In this document: positions 47,715 to 58,858 of the stretch, piece by piece
How the letters are laid out: every line of letters begins with the position of its first letter
How positions within the stretch are numbered: position 1 is the first letter of the stretch
Assembly (NCBI RefSeq): GCF_018991925.1
Contig: NW_024737042.1
Location: 14,899,647 to 14,963,646 of the forward strand
Source: Homarus americanus
Lineage: Eukaryota; Arthropoda; Malacostraca; Decapoda; Nephropidae
DNA: 64,000 nt
Reading direction: 5' to 3'
The notes under the pieces: generated by a model
What the model saw: only the letters and a program-made list of their open reading frames with translations
What the model was told of the DNA's origin: nothing
Database searches by the model: none
Made by a program: the position numbers and the translations under genes

Positions 47715-50372
47715 CAGTCAACCCTCACTTTACGCGGTCCCACATTCCACGTTTACGCGGTACCCTGCCGGAACCCAGGATGCTCACATTCCGCGGTGCG
47801 TGTACCCCTTTACGCAGAGAGTGTCCGGCTCGACGCTATTTTTAGATTCGCCCCACCTGCCTGCTCCCGCCTCCGCCTGGGCAAGCCGGGCGGTAAGGTT
47901 GCGCAGTGCATGTCTCTGTTGCGTTATCAGTGACGTCATATGATGTATCGGACTGTGATTGGCCATGCATCCCTACCTCCCTCCGCTGCTAGCTGTAATT
48001 GGTTTAAAGTAATATGACGTGTCCATCCGGGGAGGGATGGAGGGAGGAAAGACGACGCTTGACCTAGCCGTGGCAGTTTCATCCCTCCAGGCCACACCGT
48101 GTAATCGTGCATCCATTGTTCTGTAAAATGGCTTCCGCCGGACCACCGCCCCCAGAGAGAAACCTTTCCTTGCCTGGACCCAGCCGCCTTAAGCCCAAGA
48201 AGACACGACATTCCTTAAGCTACGAGGTGAAGTACAAGATCATCCAAGAGTTAGAGAAAGAAACAAGACAGGTTGATTTGGCGCGCCAGCATGGTGTGAA
48301 CGAATCTACGATCCGGACGATAAAGAAGGATGCAGCCAAAATAAAGGAGCACATGAAGATCACAAAGTCTACAGGTGCTTCTATGATCAAGTATTTCCAC
48401 AACCAGGTGCTTCTCAAGACGGAAAAATTACTTGTGAGCTACTTGGTGTGTCAGGTGCGACGGAACATGGCGGTCGACACGCGCTCTGTTAAGGACTACG
48501 CACGTGAACTGTACATTGCAGTGGCACGAAAGATGGGAATTACAGAGCCCAAACCCTTTAATGCTTCCTCTTGGTGGTTACAGAGGTTTAAGATGCAGAA
48601 CAAGATCACCAATATAAACATTGGTGGTGAAGAAGCTAGTGCCGACTGTGCTGCGGCTCGGGAATTTCCTCCGTTTTTACGTGAGATTATGGAGGAAGGA
48701 CAGTACACCGACGACCAGGTGTTTAACATGGACGAATCTGGTCCTTTTTGGAAAAAGCTACCTTCCAAGACCTTCGTTGTGAAGAATGCCAGCAAGATTC
48801 GGGGCCGGAAGTTGCAGAAGGAGCGCATCACCGTCCTGTTTACCACCAATGCCTCCGGTATCTGTAAGCTCAAGTTATCGGTGATCCACACAGCCCGCAA
48901 GCCGCACGCCTACAAGAGCATGGACATGACCAAGCTAAATGTCCACTGGCTGACCGCACATAAGGCGTGGATGTTCTCTGCACTGTCCCTCTCCTGGTTT
49001 GATGACTGTTTCGTTCCCGATGTGAAGAAATTCTGTGAGCAACAGAATGTGCCATTCAAGATTTTGTTGCTGCTGGACAACGCACCAGGACACTCGCCCC
49101 TACTGTTAGATCGTCACCCCAACGTAAAAGTGGTCTTCTTTCCTCCCAACACTACGTCTATATTACAGCTCATGGACCAAGAGTTAATCTGTAATGCAAA
49201 CGCTGCATTCTCAACAAAAAAATTCCAGCTCCTGAACGACTACACCAACACCAGGAAAGAGTTGCGTAACCTGAGTGACACCACCACCGATAGCAAGAGC
49301 GAAGACGACGAGGATCAACAGTTGGTAGAGCAAAAAATACTTTTCAAACAATTCTGGAGAATATTCAACATCAAGAAAGCTGTGGACTTCTTGGTGGAGG
49401 CATGGGATCAGCTGTCTGTAGCAACTGTTCGTCACGCATGGAGACATGTGTTGCAAGGCATTCCGGGTGTTCGGCAGAGTCAATCTGTGACTGGTGAGGT
49501 TCAGACTGTTGCAGTAGCAGTGGACCTTGCCAGAGAAGCTGCGCAGTGTGTTACAGCTGCAGGCTTCTCCGAGACCACCAACGACGACATCCTGGAGGTG
49601 ATAAGGGATCCTGATGTGACTACCGACGAGATGGTAGATGATGATGACGTCAGTGAAGAGGCAAGTGGTGCGTCATCCCAAGAAGAACACCGCTTATCCC
49701 ATAGTAATGTTAGGGGTGCCATCGAGTGTATCGAGAAAGTCAAGCTCCTCCTTTCCGATGACCCTGACGCAAACAGGTATGAAATCTTCACTACCCAGCT
49801 GTTGCAGACTATGGAGCCCTACTTCAAGGTTTATCCCGACAACATAAACACCAGCCGTCAGAAAAGCATAACAGAGTTCTTCGCCCGCAACCCACCACAG
49901 CCAGCCCAAGCCAGTGATAGTGACAGAGGTAGAGACAGTGAAGATGACTTTGAGGGATTTGTCAGGGAGGCCCTGACAAGTGTGGATGAGTGATGGTGAC
50001 TCACCTGAGGGCCAGTAGCCTGCCCTCTGCCTCGGAAGCAGCCTCCATCCCCGTATGCCGACCCATCTCTTCTACTAACGTAAGTGTTCAACCTAACTTT
50101 TAGTTTTCCTAACCTAACCTTTATTTTTCCTAACTTAACCTTTATTTTTCCTGACCTAACCTCTTCTATATTAATTGTTTGTGCATACCATCATAAAGTT
50201 AAGATAAAATTTTTACTACAACATAGTTGTGTATCGTCAAAAAGTGGAGTTTGGGGGTCGGCCCGGTCTCTATTTCAATTAATCCCATATGTTATGTTGT
50301 TCACTTTACGCGTTTCTCACTTTCCGCGGTACCCTGTGGGTTATATTAACCGCGTAAAGTGAGGGTTGACTG
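47715..50372 (+). mobile_element. Complete Tigger/pogo element
   Basis: 2,658 bp with matching ends (CAGTCAACCCTCACTTTA on both strands) and TA at 47713-47714 and 50373-50374. It holds one uninterrupted transposase gene (48128-49993). The 5' leader (47730-48127) is GC-rich; the 3' part carries repeated TTTTCCTAACCTAACC words (50095-50160). This is the only element in the window that looks autonomous. Confidence 0.93.
48128..49993 (+). CDS. Tigger/pogo transposase, full length
   Basis: 621 codons from ATG (an upstream in-frame GTG at 48107 is less likely as start) to TGA. Residues about 30-80 form a pipsqueak HTH (VKYKIIQELEKETRQVDLA, then HGVNESTIRTIKK). About 95-165 form the CENP-B-type second DNA-binding domain (WWLQRFKMQNKI). 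The DDD catalytic domain has Asp202 in FNMDESGPFWKKLP, Asp317 in LLLDNAPGHS and Asp350 in ILQLMDQE, 32 residues after Asp317. The acidic C-terminus ends SITEFFARNPPQPAQ, then DFEGFVREAL. No stop or frameshift interrupts it. It would bind the element's ends and cut and paste it at TA. The third box reads QLMDQE where many relatives have a proline and glycine, so activity is not assured. Confidence 0.92.
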   Translation: MASAGPPPPERNLSLPGPSRLKPKKTRHSLSYEVKYKIIQELEKETRQVDLARQHGVNESTIRTIKKDAAKIKEHMKITKSTGASMIKYFHNQVLLKTEKLLVSYLVCQVRRNMAVDTRSVKDYARELYIAVARKMGITEPKPFNASSWWLQRFKMQNKITNINIGGEEASADCAAAREFPPFLREIMEEGQYTDDQVFNMDESGPFWKKLPSKTFVVKNASKIRGRKLQKERITVLFTTNASGICKLKLSVIHTARKPHAYKSMDMTKLNVHWLTAHKAWMFSALSLSWFDDCFVPDVKKFCEQQNVPFKILLLLDNAPGHSPLLLDRHPNVKVVFFPPNTTSILQLMDQELICNANAAFSTKKFQLLNDYTNTRKELRNLSDTTTDSKSEDDEDQQLVEQKILFKQFWRIFNIKKAVDFLVEAWDQLSVATVRHAWRHVLQGIPGVRQSQSVTGEVQTVAVAVDLAREAAQCVTAAGFSETTNDDILEVIRDPDVTTDEMVDDDDVSEEASGASSQEEHRLSHSNVRGAIECIEKVKLLLSDDPDANRYEIFTTQLLQTMEPYFKVYPDNINTSRQKSITEFFARNPPQPAQASDSDRGRDSEDDFEGFVREALTSVDE

Positions 50373-51202
50373 TAGTATCCAATTATCTCTGGACTGTAAC
50401 TAAGTCGGTTTTCAAGCTTTTTTTTTTCTTTTCTTTTTTTTTCAGAAAGAAAAAACAAAAAAACATAAGGCCTCTTGTAAAAGAAAATAAAAACGAGAAA
50501 ACATGAAATTCAATAAATCTTATTAGTGTACAGTACTACAATATAAGGTAAATAAAAGGATATTTTTACAGTAAACATAATATTGGTTAGGCATGATATA
50601 AATAGAAAAAAAATACATGTCCTCCTTACAACAGGTTGGTATCAAGGGAGCTTGGAAGAGTCAAGTAAGCGTGGCGCGTGTTTAACTCAGTGGGGTGAGG
50701 TTGGTAATAGAAAGTACTGTAAAAACACTGACTGACAGGTAGTATGAGGTACAGGACACTTGCTTTATTATGTTATTGATATTTACACTATTTTTAATAA
50801 TTATTACTGCCTCCAGTAATTAATCACAATCTTGTTGATGGTTTGGGGATTAGGGGGGCAGAGACACGTGAAGTCGAGTGGTGAGATCCCTACATAGCAA
50901 AAGCTGAGAAGCTACTGTGAGGCTTGCATGTGTGAGGGAATGAAAGATAAATCTTCTTGATGACAGTATTCAGGATTAGGTCTGGGGTTCAGACCTGATC
51001 CTGAATAATGTCATCAAGAAGATTATTCCTAATCCCCACCCTACCTCAACTCAGGTCATGTGATCTGATTCCTTTGTTCTATGTCTTTCTCCCTTGCTTT
51101 GTTCTGTTACCAACTCTAAGGTTTTGTCTTTTATTTCTCCAAAGTGGGTTTTTACTTCACTTACCAGTGTAACCATTACACTTTCAGAATATCACCTACA
51201 TA
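50373..51202. other. Spacer with a strong hairpin
   Basis: No gene. Positions 50950-51024 fold into a hairpin with arms of about 34 bp (AATCTTCTTGATGACAGTATT... and its near-exact complement) and a loop of about 7 bases. There are also T- and A-rich tracts at 50420-50465. Confidence 0.6.
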
Positions 51203-51843
51203 CAATGGTCATTCAGTAAATAAGGAGACAAATGAATATAACTGCAGAAGTAATGATTTATTATTAATGATCACATACCTACACCATTTTACCACAATCT
51301 CCCTCTACAGCTATGCACTTATCCCATCTTTCTACGAATTCTCTTATTTCTGTGGCAATTTTTTTGGGGCTGACTCGGTATCCAATTTTGGATTTCTTTC
51401 TTCTCCTCTTCATTATTTGAAAAATGCTCTCCACTAAAAGCTGTTTTGAGTGGACCAAACATGTGGTAGTCTGATGGTGCAAAATCTGGAATGTATGCAG
51501 GGTGCAGCAAAATCCCCCAAAATTTCTGCCACAATGCTTGTTCAATCATTCTTGAATTGTTCAACCCACTTGTAAATGTTTGTTTGACTGATGCAATTGC
51601 TTCCGAATTGAATTGACATTCTGCGATGAATTTCGCTTGGCTCTATCTCTTTTGAATTTAAAAAACGAATTCAAGTGGAGCGCTCATCGTTAATGCAACA
51701 CTTAAGACTAATCGAATGAACTGACTAAACAAACAGATGAAGATGTAGTTGATGCATGTCTAAACATAAAGCATGCTTGCTGTGCTTGCCCCTTCCCTTT
51801 GCTGTCTACAGCAAAAAGTCTTGTTACTTATTGAATGGCCTTG
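51203..51843 (-). mobile_element. Internally deleted mariner-like element
   Basis: The ends CAATGGTCATTCAGTAAA and (complement) CAAGGCCATTCAATAAGT are flanked by TA at 51201-51202 and 51844-51845. On the minus strand, near 51660-51560, one frame gives EPSEIHRRMSIQFGSNCISQ, then TNIYKWVEQFK, the N-terminal HTH. At 51520-51290 other frames give the C-terminus (PDFAPSDYHMFGPLKTAF, then IREFVERWDKCIAVEGD). The catalytic middle is deleted and frameshifts are present. Non-autonomous. Confidence 0.82.
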
Positions 51844-51882
51844 TATTATCAGCTCGCCTAGCAATGTAAAGTAAGTGTTATA

Positions 51883-52430
51883 CAGTGGTCCCTCGGTTAA
51901 CGAACACAATTCAGTCCACAGAGTCATTCGTTAACCGAATCTATTATTTCAATGGGATATTGGGTAATTGGTTCCAACTCACAGAAAAAGTACATACAAA
52001 GTACCGTATACCGGTAATAGAATTAACAAAACATTAAATATAAACTAAATACAGTACTGCACTGTACAGTATACTGTACAATAATAAATAAAAAACAATA
52101 GAATACTGTATTTTAACTTACTTTGAGGTGTGTATGTCGTATTCCCGGCAGCTTTATTTACATATCAAACAGCTGATTATAGAGGCAGTCGATGATGACT
52201 TGTGCATTGGTTCTAATGCCTTCTTCGTATTTCATAATAATTTCTGCACTGTATATTATCAATATGTTAGCTAAATTTCAGAATGACCAATAATATTAAT
52301 GTAAAAATGCAAAAAAATATTCAAGAGACCAACTTTCTTGATATTTACTCCACTGGAAACGAATGTATACAGAGAACCAATTACTGTATTGGCGGACTAA
52401 CCGATCAGCTGATGCACACAACAAAAAGTG
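51883..52430. mobile_element. Tigger-like MITE, GGTCCCTCGG end family
   Basis: The left end CAGTGGTCCCTCGGTTAA follows TA at 51881-51882. The same family ends at 1972 in inverse orientation. Inside, CCAATGGGATATTGGGTAATTGG-like words match 1870-1900. The right end is not clearly preserved; 52430 is approximate. Confidence 0.55.
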
Positions 52431-52697
52431 TTTGTCTTAAGGATTTTGTTAGCCCTTAGGCCCCGGGTGATGTTCCAGAACGCGAGCCTATTCCCGCCAC
52501 TGTTTAAATGCCCAGCGTGGGTTATCAGGTTCCAGTCTGACTATTTGCCTCTCACACCACACACTCGGCCACAGGGAAGCTTCCTGAAAATAATTACCTA
52601 CTTTTGTTTGTTTCATTTTCATTGTTTGTCAATTTTATCATGTTGTATCAAAGAAATATTGATAAAAGTTGTGTAGTTGTATTATAGGGTCATATTA

Positions 52698-54534
52698 CAG
52701 GTTGTACCTCTCTAGTCCGACATTCTGTGGTCCGGAACGATTTTAGTTTCCCATGGAAAAAATTAATTTGAATCTGGTACTTTCGATGTTTGGCTAAATT
52801 TTGCCTTATTCACCCTACTTTTTTGGCGAATTACTACCTGTAATAAAGCAACATCCTAATAAACCAACGAAAATAACACAAATAAAATTAAATAAAAACT
52901 AAAAACAACACAGAAAAGTTCTTATGTTCTACAGCTTCAGCTAGTGTTGAGCATACGTCATCCGAGTAAAAACACACACAACAACATTGGCTGTCCTTAT
53001 GTTTTCAACTTTACCACCACTGGTGGGTAAAATTTTTATTTAAATTCAGAAACATTAATTAAAACATATGTGAACAGTAAATAAGTGTTGCTTTCATATT
53101 CTTAGGTATAGTAATGACGATATGTTTTCACATATGCTCACGTACATACGTGAGCTCACTTTTTTTTTCCATTAATGGTTAGCTACTTATATTGTTCCAT
53201 TTATTAACATTATATAACATTACTTAAAACAACCATATTAAATTTTTACATTAATTTTACAACAGCTACAACCAGGGACTTATTTCTTCAGTTTTATATG
53301 TAGATCCAGTCAGTCACTGGTTTTGTAATCAACGAAAACAATCCCATCTCGTTTCCTCGTGTGTTTTAATATTCTACATATTATTAATGAATTGTATTGT
53401 TCATTTTGCACACATAAAAATTAATTAAATAAAAAAGACATTCAGTAATAAACAATAATGAATCTTTTGTACATAAGAGAAATGACAGTTTACACGATTT
53501 GTGCACGTCTGAACGTTGGCAGGCCGCTCAAACCCGTCGAAATTCGAGTTTCCACCGTCAAAATTTTAAATTGGGTAGTGTTTTTTTTTTGTGTCCAAAT
53601 AAAAAACGTCGAATTAAAAACTCCCAAAATTTGAGAACCTACTGTACAACATTTAACCCTTCAATATACAGTCAACCCTCACTTTACGCGGTCCCACATT
53701 CCGCGTTTCCACGTTTACGCGGTGCCCTGCCGGAACCCAGGATGCTCACATTCCGCGGTGCGTGTACCCCTTTACGCGGAGAGCGGCTGGCGAGCCGCGC
53801 CATTTTTGGATCCAAACCTCCCGCCATCCGCCATGTTGTGTAAGCTGCGCGAACATGGTGCGCACGAGGTCGCCCAGTCATCAAAACATTACCAGTTCTT
53901 CACCCGCCACCCACCACAGCCGGCCCAAGTCAGTGATAGTGATAATTATGGTGAGGATATGGACTTATATGGACTTTGGGGAGTTTGACAAAGAGGCCCT
54001 GCAAGCCTCTGTGGTGGATAGTGATACAATTGATACAAGTGACACAGGTGAGGGCCAATAATCTGCCCTCTGCCTCGGAACCAACCGCCCATCCCCGTGT
54101 GCCCAGCCATTTTTTCTACTAATGTAAGTGTTAAAAAACCTAATATTATTGATATTTCTCTTAATTATTAATTGTGTGTGCATACCATCATAAAGTTAAG
54201 ATAATATTTTTACTACAACATAGTTGTGTGTCGTCAAAAAGTGGAGTTTGGGGATCGGCCCGGACTCCATTTCAATTAATCCCATATGTTATGTTATTCA
54301 CTTTACGCGTTTCTCACTTTACGCGGGACCCTCCGGGTTACATTAACCGCGTAAAGTGAGGGTTAACTGTATCTTCAAAGAGACCATGAAGCAGTGAAAG
54401 TGGTGCTAGTGGTTCCAAGCGTAAGCACAAGTCACTATCTATTCAGGAAAAGGGTGAATTTCTATTGTCCAGAAATTTCCATGGTCCGGAACCGGTCAGG
54501 TCCCGAGGTTGCCGGACTAGAGAGGTACAACCTG
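52698..54534 (+). mobile_element. Tigger derivative (TACCTCTCTAGTCCG ends) with nested element
   Basis: The ends CAGGTTGTACCTCTCTAG and its exact complement at the right are flanked by TA at 52696-52697 and 54535-54536. About 1.13 kb remains after removing the nested element at 53669-54369. Near 54397-54470 the plus strand reads SESGASGSKRKHKSLSIQEK, a transposase N-terminus. The left part (53020-53460) is shared with 7480-7800 of another Tigger derivative, inverted. Confidence 0.88.
53669..54369 (+). mobile_element. 701-bp Tigger derivative nested in another
   Basis: The ends CAGTCAACCCTCACTTTA and (complement) CAGTTAACCCTCACTTTA are flanked by TA at 53667-53668 and 54370-54371. Both terminal parts match the autonomous element at 47715-50372. 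The middle keeps only the transposase C-terminus (FDKEALQASVVDSDTIDT). It is a likely substrate of that transposase. Confidence 0.92.
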
Positions 54535-54536
54535 TA

Positions 54537-54956
54537 CTGTAAAACAATGCTATGATTATGTTATAAATGTTTTTATTTGTGGAACTATTATTATTATTTT
54601 ATACATTACTTGTTCTACCAAATACAAAGACAGCCAGGCAGACTGGCAACCGACTGGTGAATGATGCCAAGCACTTTTTTATGAGCAATTATGCAAATAA
54701 AATATTCTAAATGAATTATTTATTATAGCAAATAAGTATTAAGATCAGCTTGGAAGACGCTGCATCATGGAAGACACACCCTGATTTTGGAAATGTAATT
54801 CTAGGAAAAAACTTTATATACTTACTAATCGACACCAGTGAAACCGTTGCTTGATATACAGCCCTTTCGGCACAAGTACACACACCTCTTTGAATATCAT
54901 CACTTAGAACTGATTATCAGTCGTCATTTTCATCAATTTAAAAAAAAATCTGTATA
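54537..54956. other. No gene recognised
   Basis: AT-rich spacer between a Tigger derivative and the 3' end of the CR1 element. Confidence 0.45.
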
Positions 54957-55023
54957 AGAACATAAGAACATAAGAATGGAGGAAACTGCAGCGGGCCTAT
55001 TGGCCCATACTGGGCAGTCCCGT

Positions 55024-57962
55024 TTACACCCAACCCCTATTGCTCATATGAGCATCCAACCTATGTTTGAAGCAATTCAGCGTATTCGAGTTAATGATGA
55101 TATTTGGTAACTTGTTCCATTCATCCACTACTCTGTTTCCAAACCAGTGTTTACCTATTTCACGCCTAAATCTAAATTTGTCTAATTTAAAACCATTGTT
55201 ACGAGTTCGCTCCTGGTTGGATAATTTGAGTACCTTTGTAATGTCCCCTTTGTTTAGCCCTGTCTTCCACTTATACACCTCTATCAGGTCGCCCCTCGCT
55301 CTACGTCTCTCGAGGGAGTGCAAATTAAGATGCTTTAACCTGTCTCTATACTCAAGGTTCCTAATGCCCGGGATTAGTCTTGTCATTCTCCTCTGAATTC
55401 TTTCCAAGGATTCTATATCCATTCTGTAATACGGTGACCAGAACTGAACTGCGTAATCCAGGTGTGGTCTCACAAGAGCAAGATACAGTTTTAGGATGAC
55501 CTCGCTAGTCTTGTAACTAACACTCCTTTGTATGAACCCAAGTACTTTATTAGCCTTGTTACGAGCAAAAACACATTGTTTACTTGGCTTAAGGTTCCTA
55601 CTTATCATTACTCCTAAATCTCTCTCGCAGTCGGATTTCTCTATGGCATCGTTGTTCATCTGGTATCTGGTTTCCCTGTTTACATCTCCTATACTGAGTA
55701 CTTTACATTTGTCGACGTTGAATTTCATCTGCCATTTTTCAGACCATTCGAAAAATTTGTTTAGATCTTCCTGTAGTTTTGCCGAGTCCTCGTCAGATTT
55801 GATAACACGTCCTATTTTAGTGTCATCAGCAAATTTACTTATGTTGCTGTCTATGCCGATATCTATGTCGTTTATGTATATAATAAACAATAATGGTCCA
55901 AGTACTGAGCCTTGGGGAACTCCACTTGTGACGTTGCTCCAATGGGACTTAGTGCCGTTAATGCTCACTCGCTGTTTCCTGTCCTGTAACCACGCCCTAA
56001 TCCATTTAAGGATGTCACCTTTGATGCCATGAGCTTCTACCTTTCTAATTAGTCTTTCGTGGGGGACTCTGTCGAAGGCTTTGCTAAAGTCGAGATATAC
56101 CACATCATAATTGTGCCCTCGTCCACTGATTCGAAAACTGATGAAAAGAATGTTAATAGATTAGTTAGGCAAGAACGTCCGCTTGTGAAGCCATGCTGGG
56201 AATCATTGATCAATCGGTGCTTCTCCAGGTGATTTCGAATAGAGTTTGAAATGATTGCTTCCAGTAATTTGCCTACTATTGATGTTAGACTGATTGGGCG
56301 GTAGTTAGAGGATAGTGATCTATCCCCCTTCTTGAAAATCGGTATTACATTCGCTATCCTCCAGGATTCTGGTACTACACCTGTTTTTAAGGACATGTTA
56401 AACAACTTTGCTAAGGGCATACTAAGCTCTTCCTTACATTCCTTTAATACTCTGGCAAATATCTCATCGGGACCAGGTGACTTATTAGGCTTTAGTTTGT
56501 CTATTTGCTTACTAACATCGTTACTAGTCACTACTATCTCACTTAATTTGTTTTCTTCACTATCTCTGAATAGAGTCGGTGCCTCGGGTATCATGTTTAG
56601 ATTTTCGGTGGTGAAAACTGTTGAAAAATATTTATTCAAATTATTGCTCATTTCTCCGTCGTTATCAGTGAGCTCGCCGGAGTCTGACCGTATTGGTCCA
56701 ATCTTTTCTCGTGTTTTAGTTTGATACATTTGGTAGAATCCTTTGGGGTTTGTCTTCGCCTCCCTTGCTATCCTTACCTCATTATTCCTCTTTGCTTTCC
56801 TTATCTCGGTTTTAACTCTACTCGCCAATACCCTATAATAGTCCCGGAGGTGAATTTCGCCACGATTTATCCTTCTACCTATAGCCTTCCTTTGGCCAAT
56901 GATGTTCTTTAAATAATTATTTATCCATTTAGGGTCATTGTTGTCTGATCTGAGTTTTTTGTATGGTATGTTCTGCCTTTGTGCATTAAGTAACTCACTA
57001 TTTAAATTATCGTGGAACTCGGCAATCTCAGATCTCGTTATCAGGTCTGTGTCATCTGTCAGGTTCACGGCCAAGCGCGACACCCCCTCTCTCAGCTGCC
57101 TCTTTAAACTGTCAAAGTTTGCCCTTCTGAAATCTGGTACTTTAGTGGAATTTTCCTTACGTCTGCCCTGAAAATCTAACTGGAATCGAATTTCTTTGTG
57201 ATCGCTGTTTGCAAGTTCGTTCCCTACCTCGACATTGCTAATGAGGTTTTCTCTGTTCGTCAGAACTAAATCCAGTATATTATTACCCCGTGTGGGTTCG
57301 GTTATATGTTGACTTAGGAAACAGTCCTGGATCGTCTCGAGAAAATCCTCTGATTCTGAGTTACCCGTAAGGACAGTCCAATCTATTTGGCCAAGGTTAA
57401 AGTCGCCTACTATACAGACTTTGTTGTGTATGGAAGCCCTGCGCATTTCATCCCAGATAAGTCGCTCATTGACGCTATCAAGATTGGGGGGTCTATATAT
57501 TACCCCTGTGATTAATTTTTCCCGACCGTCGCTTAATTCTATCCAAATTGTTTCTGTATTCCTCTCAGTTTTTATTTCCTTATTTATTTCACACTTCAGA
57601 TTATCCCTAACATAGATTGCTACTCCGCCTCCTTTCCTGGTCTGCCTATCGGTATGGAACAGTTTGTAACCCGCAATTTGGTATTCGACTGGTAATTCAC
57701 GTGTGTCTAGGTTGATCCATGTTTCAGTGAATGCAATTATATCGATTTCTTCGGTACATACCAAGGCCTTAATATCATCCATTTTGTTTCTCATACTTCT
57801 ACTGTTCGCGTAGTATACATTTAAGTTAGTCGTGTTCTGAGTCCTTCCCTTACCGCGTTTAGTTTTAAACTCCCTGTCTAATTTAGTTTTGTCATCATTC
57901 CTAACACTATTTCCCTGTAATCTTTCGCCTTGTTTACCCGCTCCCACTGCAGTCTCCTCCAC
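55024..57962 (-). pseudogene. CR1 ORF2: endonuclease-reverse transcriptase, one frameshift
   Basis: The first frame (57962-about 56119, no ATG at its start; GTG at 57962 lies about 20 bp after the ORF1 stop) has an APE endonuclease: VYYANSRSMRNK, IIAFTETWIN, GVIYRPPN, CIVGDFNLGQIDW and NSDHKEIRF. RT follows: LKPNKSPGPDEI, IPIFKKGD, SSNYRPISLTSI and SQHGFTSGRSCL. One base appears to be missing in a C run at 56116-56119 (plus strand). The second frame (56103-55024) continues VYLDFSKAFDRVPHERL (first Asp), SGVPQGSVLGPLLF and ISKFADDTK (catalytic FADD), to RNRVVDEWNKLP-type C-terminal sequence. All catalytic residues are kept. The copy is young, and the frameshift could be an assembly error. Confidence 0.93.
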
Positions 57963-57982
57963 CCCCGTGCTCCCATGTTCTC

Positions 57983-58858
57983 TTAGCAGTTTAAAGACTT
58001 CGATATCTTTTGAACTGCCCCCTCTAGAGCCCCAGCCAGGGTTGCTACTCCATCCCTAGACAGGTGCACCCCATCCCTAGCATAAAGGTCCCTTCTGCCA
58101 TAGAAGTTGTCCCAGTTGTCAATGAATGGGACTGATATTGACTTGCAATATCTGTCAAGACGGTCGTTAACACCAACCGCCCTTGACAACCATTCACTGC
58201 CAACTCTCCTTCTAGGCAGGACACCGCATATGATAGGGATCCCTCCCTTAGTCCTAATACGATCTATGGCTGCCTTGAACTTATCAAGAAGTTCCTCGCT
58301 CCTACACCGGCCAATATCATTGCCTCCTGCACTGAGGCAGATAATGGGTTTGTTCCCATTACCAGACAAGATATTGTCCATCCTGTCAACTATATCCCCC
58401 ACCCCAGCTCCTGGCAAACACACCCTCATCCTATTTTTGTTTTTACCACAAAAGGCCCTGTCCATGTACCTTACCTGTGAGTCACCAACAATTAAAGTTT
58501 TTATACCTTCCTTGTCATCCCTGCCCCTGACTGTACTAACGTCCAATTCGTCTATCAAGGGACTGAACGGGTTGGTACACTTAGCTGTTGTTGTCGTTGT
58601 TGTCGTATCCTTTGAGTGCTTCTTGACCACCAGCTTGGTCCTCCCACTACTCACGACTTTCCACTCGTTTGATTTTTCGTCAGACACTGGCTTTACTCGT
58701 CCAGCCTCTCCTTTTAACTTCGCCAGCTCTTTCCTTAATTTCAGGTTCTCCAACGTGGCCCTCTCAATTTCTAACTTGGCCCTCGCCAATTCTTCAGTGG
58801 ACCACTCCAGTTTGGTCAACAAACTCTCATACCCAAGACCGCACATATCACTGGCCAT
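57983..58858 (-). CDS. CR1 ORF1 with SGNH-hydrolase (esterase) domain
   Basis: 291 codons from ATG at 58858 to TAA at 57985-57983. Residues about 10-50 form a coiled coil (EELARAKLEIERATLENLK). From about residue 115 there is an SGNH/GDSL hydrolase: LIVGDSQVRYMD with the block I Ser, a Gly in PGAGVGDIVD, Asn in SAGGNDIG, and DGVHLSRDG with the catalytic Asp and His. ORF1 proteins with such an esterase domain are known from CR1 and L2 LINEs. Their role in retrotransposition (RNA or membrane association) is not settled. ORF2 follows after about 20 bp. The frame is intact. Confidence 0.88.
   Translation of the reverse strand: MASDMCGLGYESLLTKLEWSTEELARAKLEIERATLENLKLRKELAKLKGEAGRVKPVSDEKSNEWKVVSSGRTKLVVKKHSKDTTTTTTTAKCTNPFSPLIDELDVSTVRGRDDKEGIKTLIVGDSQVRYMDRAFCGKNKNRMRVCLPGAGVGDIVDRMDNILSGNGNKPIICLSAGGNDIGRCRSEELLDKFKAAIDRIRTKGGIPIICGVLPRRRVGSEWLSRAVGVNDRLDRYCKSISVPFIDNWDNFYGRRDLYARDGVHLSRDGVATLAGALEGAVQKISKSLNC

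Noticed and set aside
50090..50165. Arthropod telomere-like TAACC repeats
   Set aside because: Only a few CCTAACCTAACC words separated by TTTATTTTT; it is part of the Tigger 3' region and not a TTAGG array.
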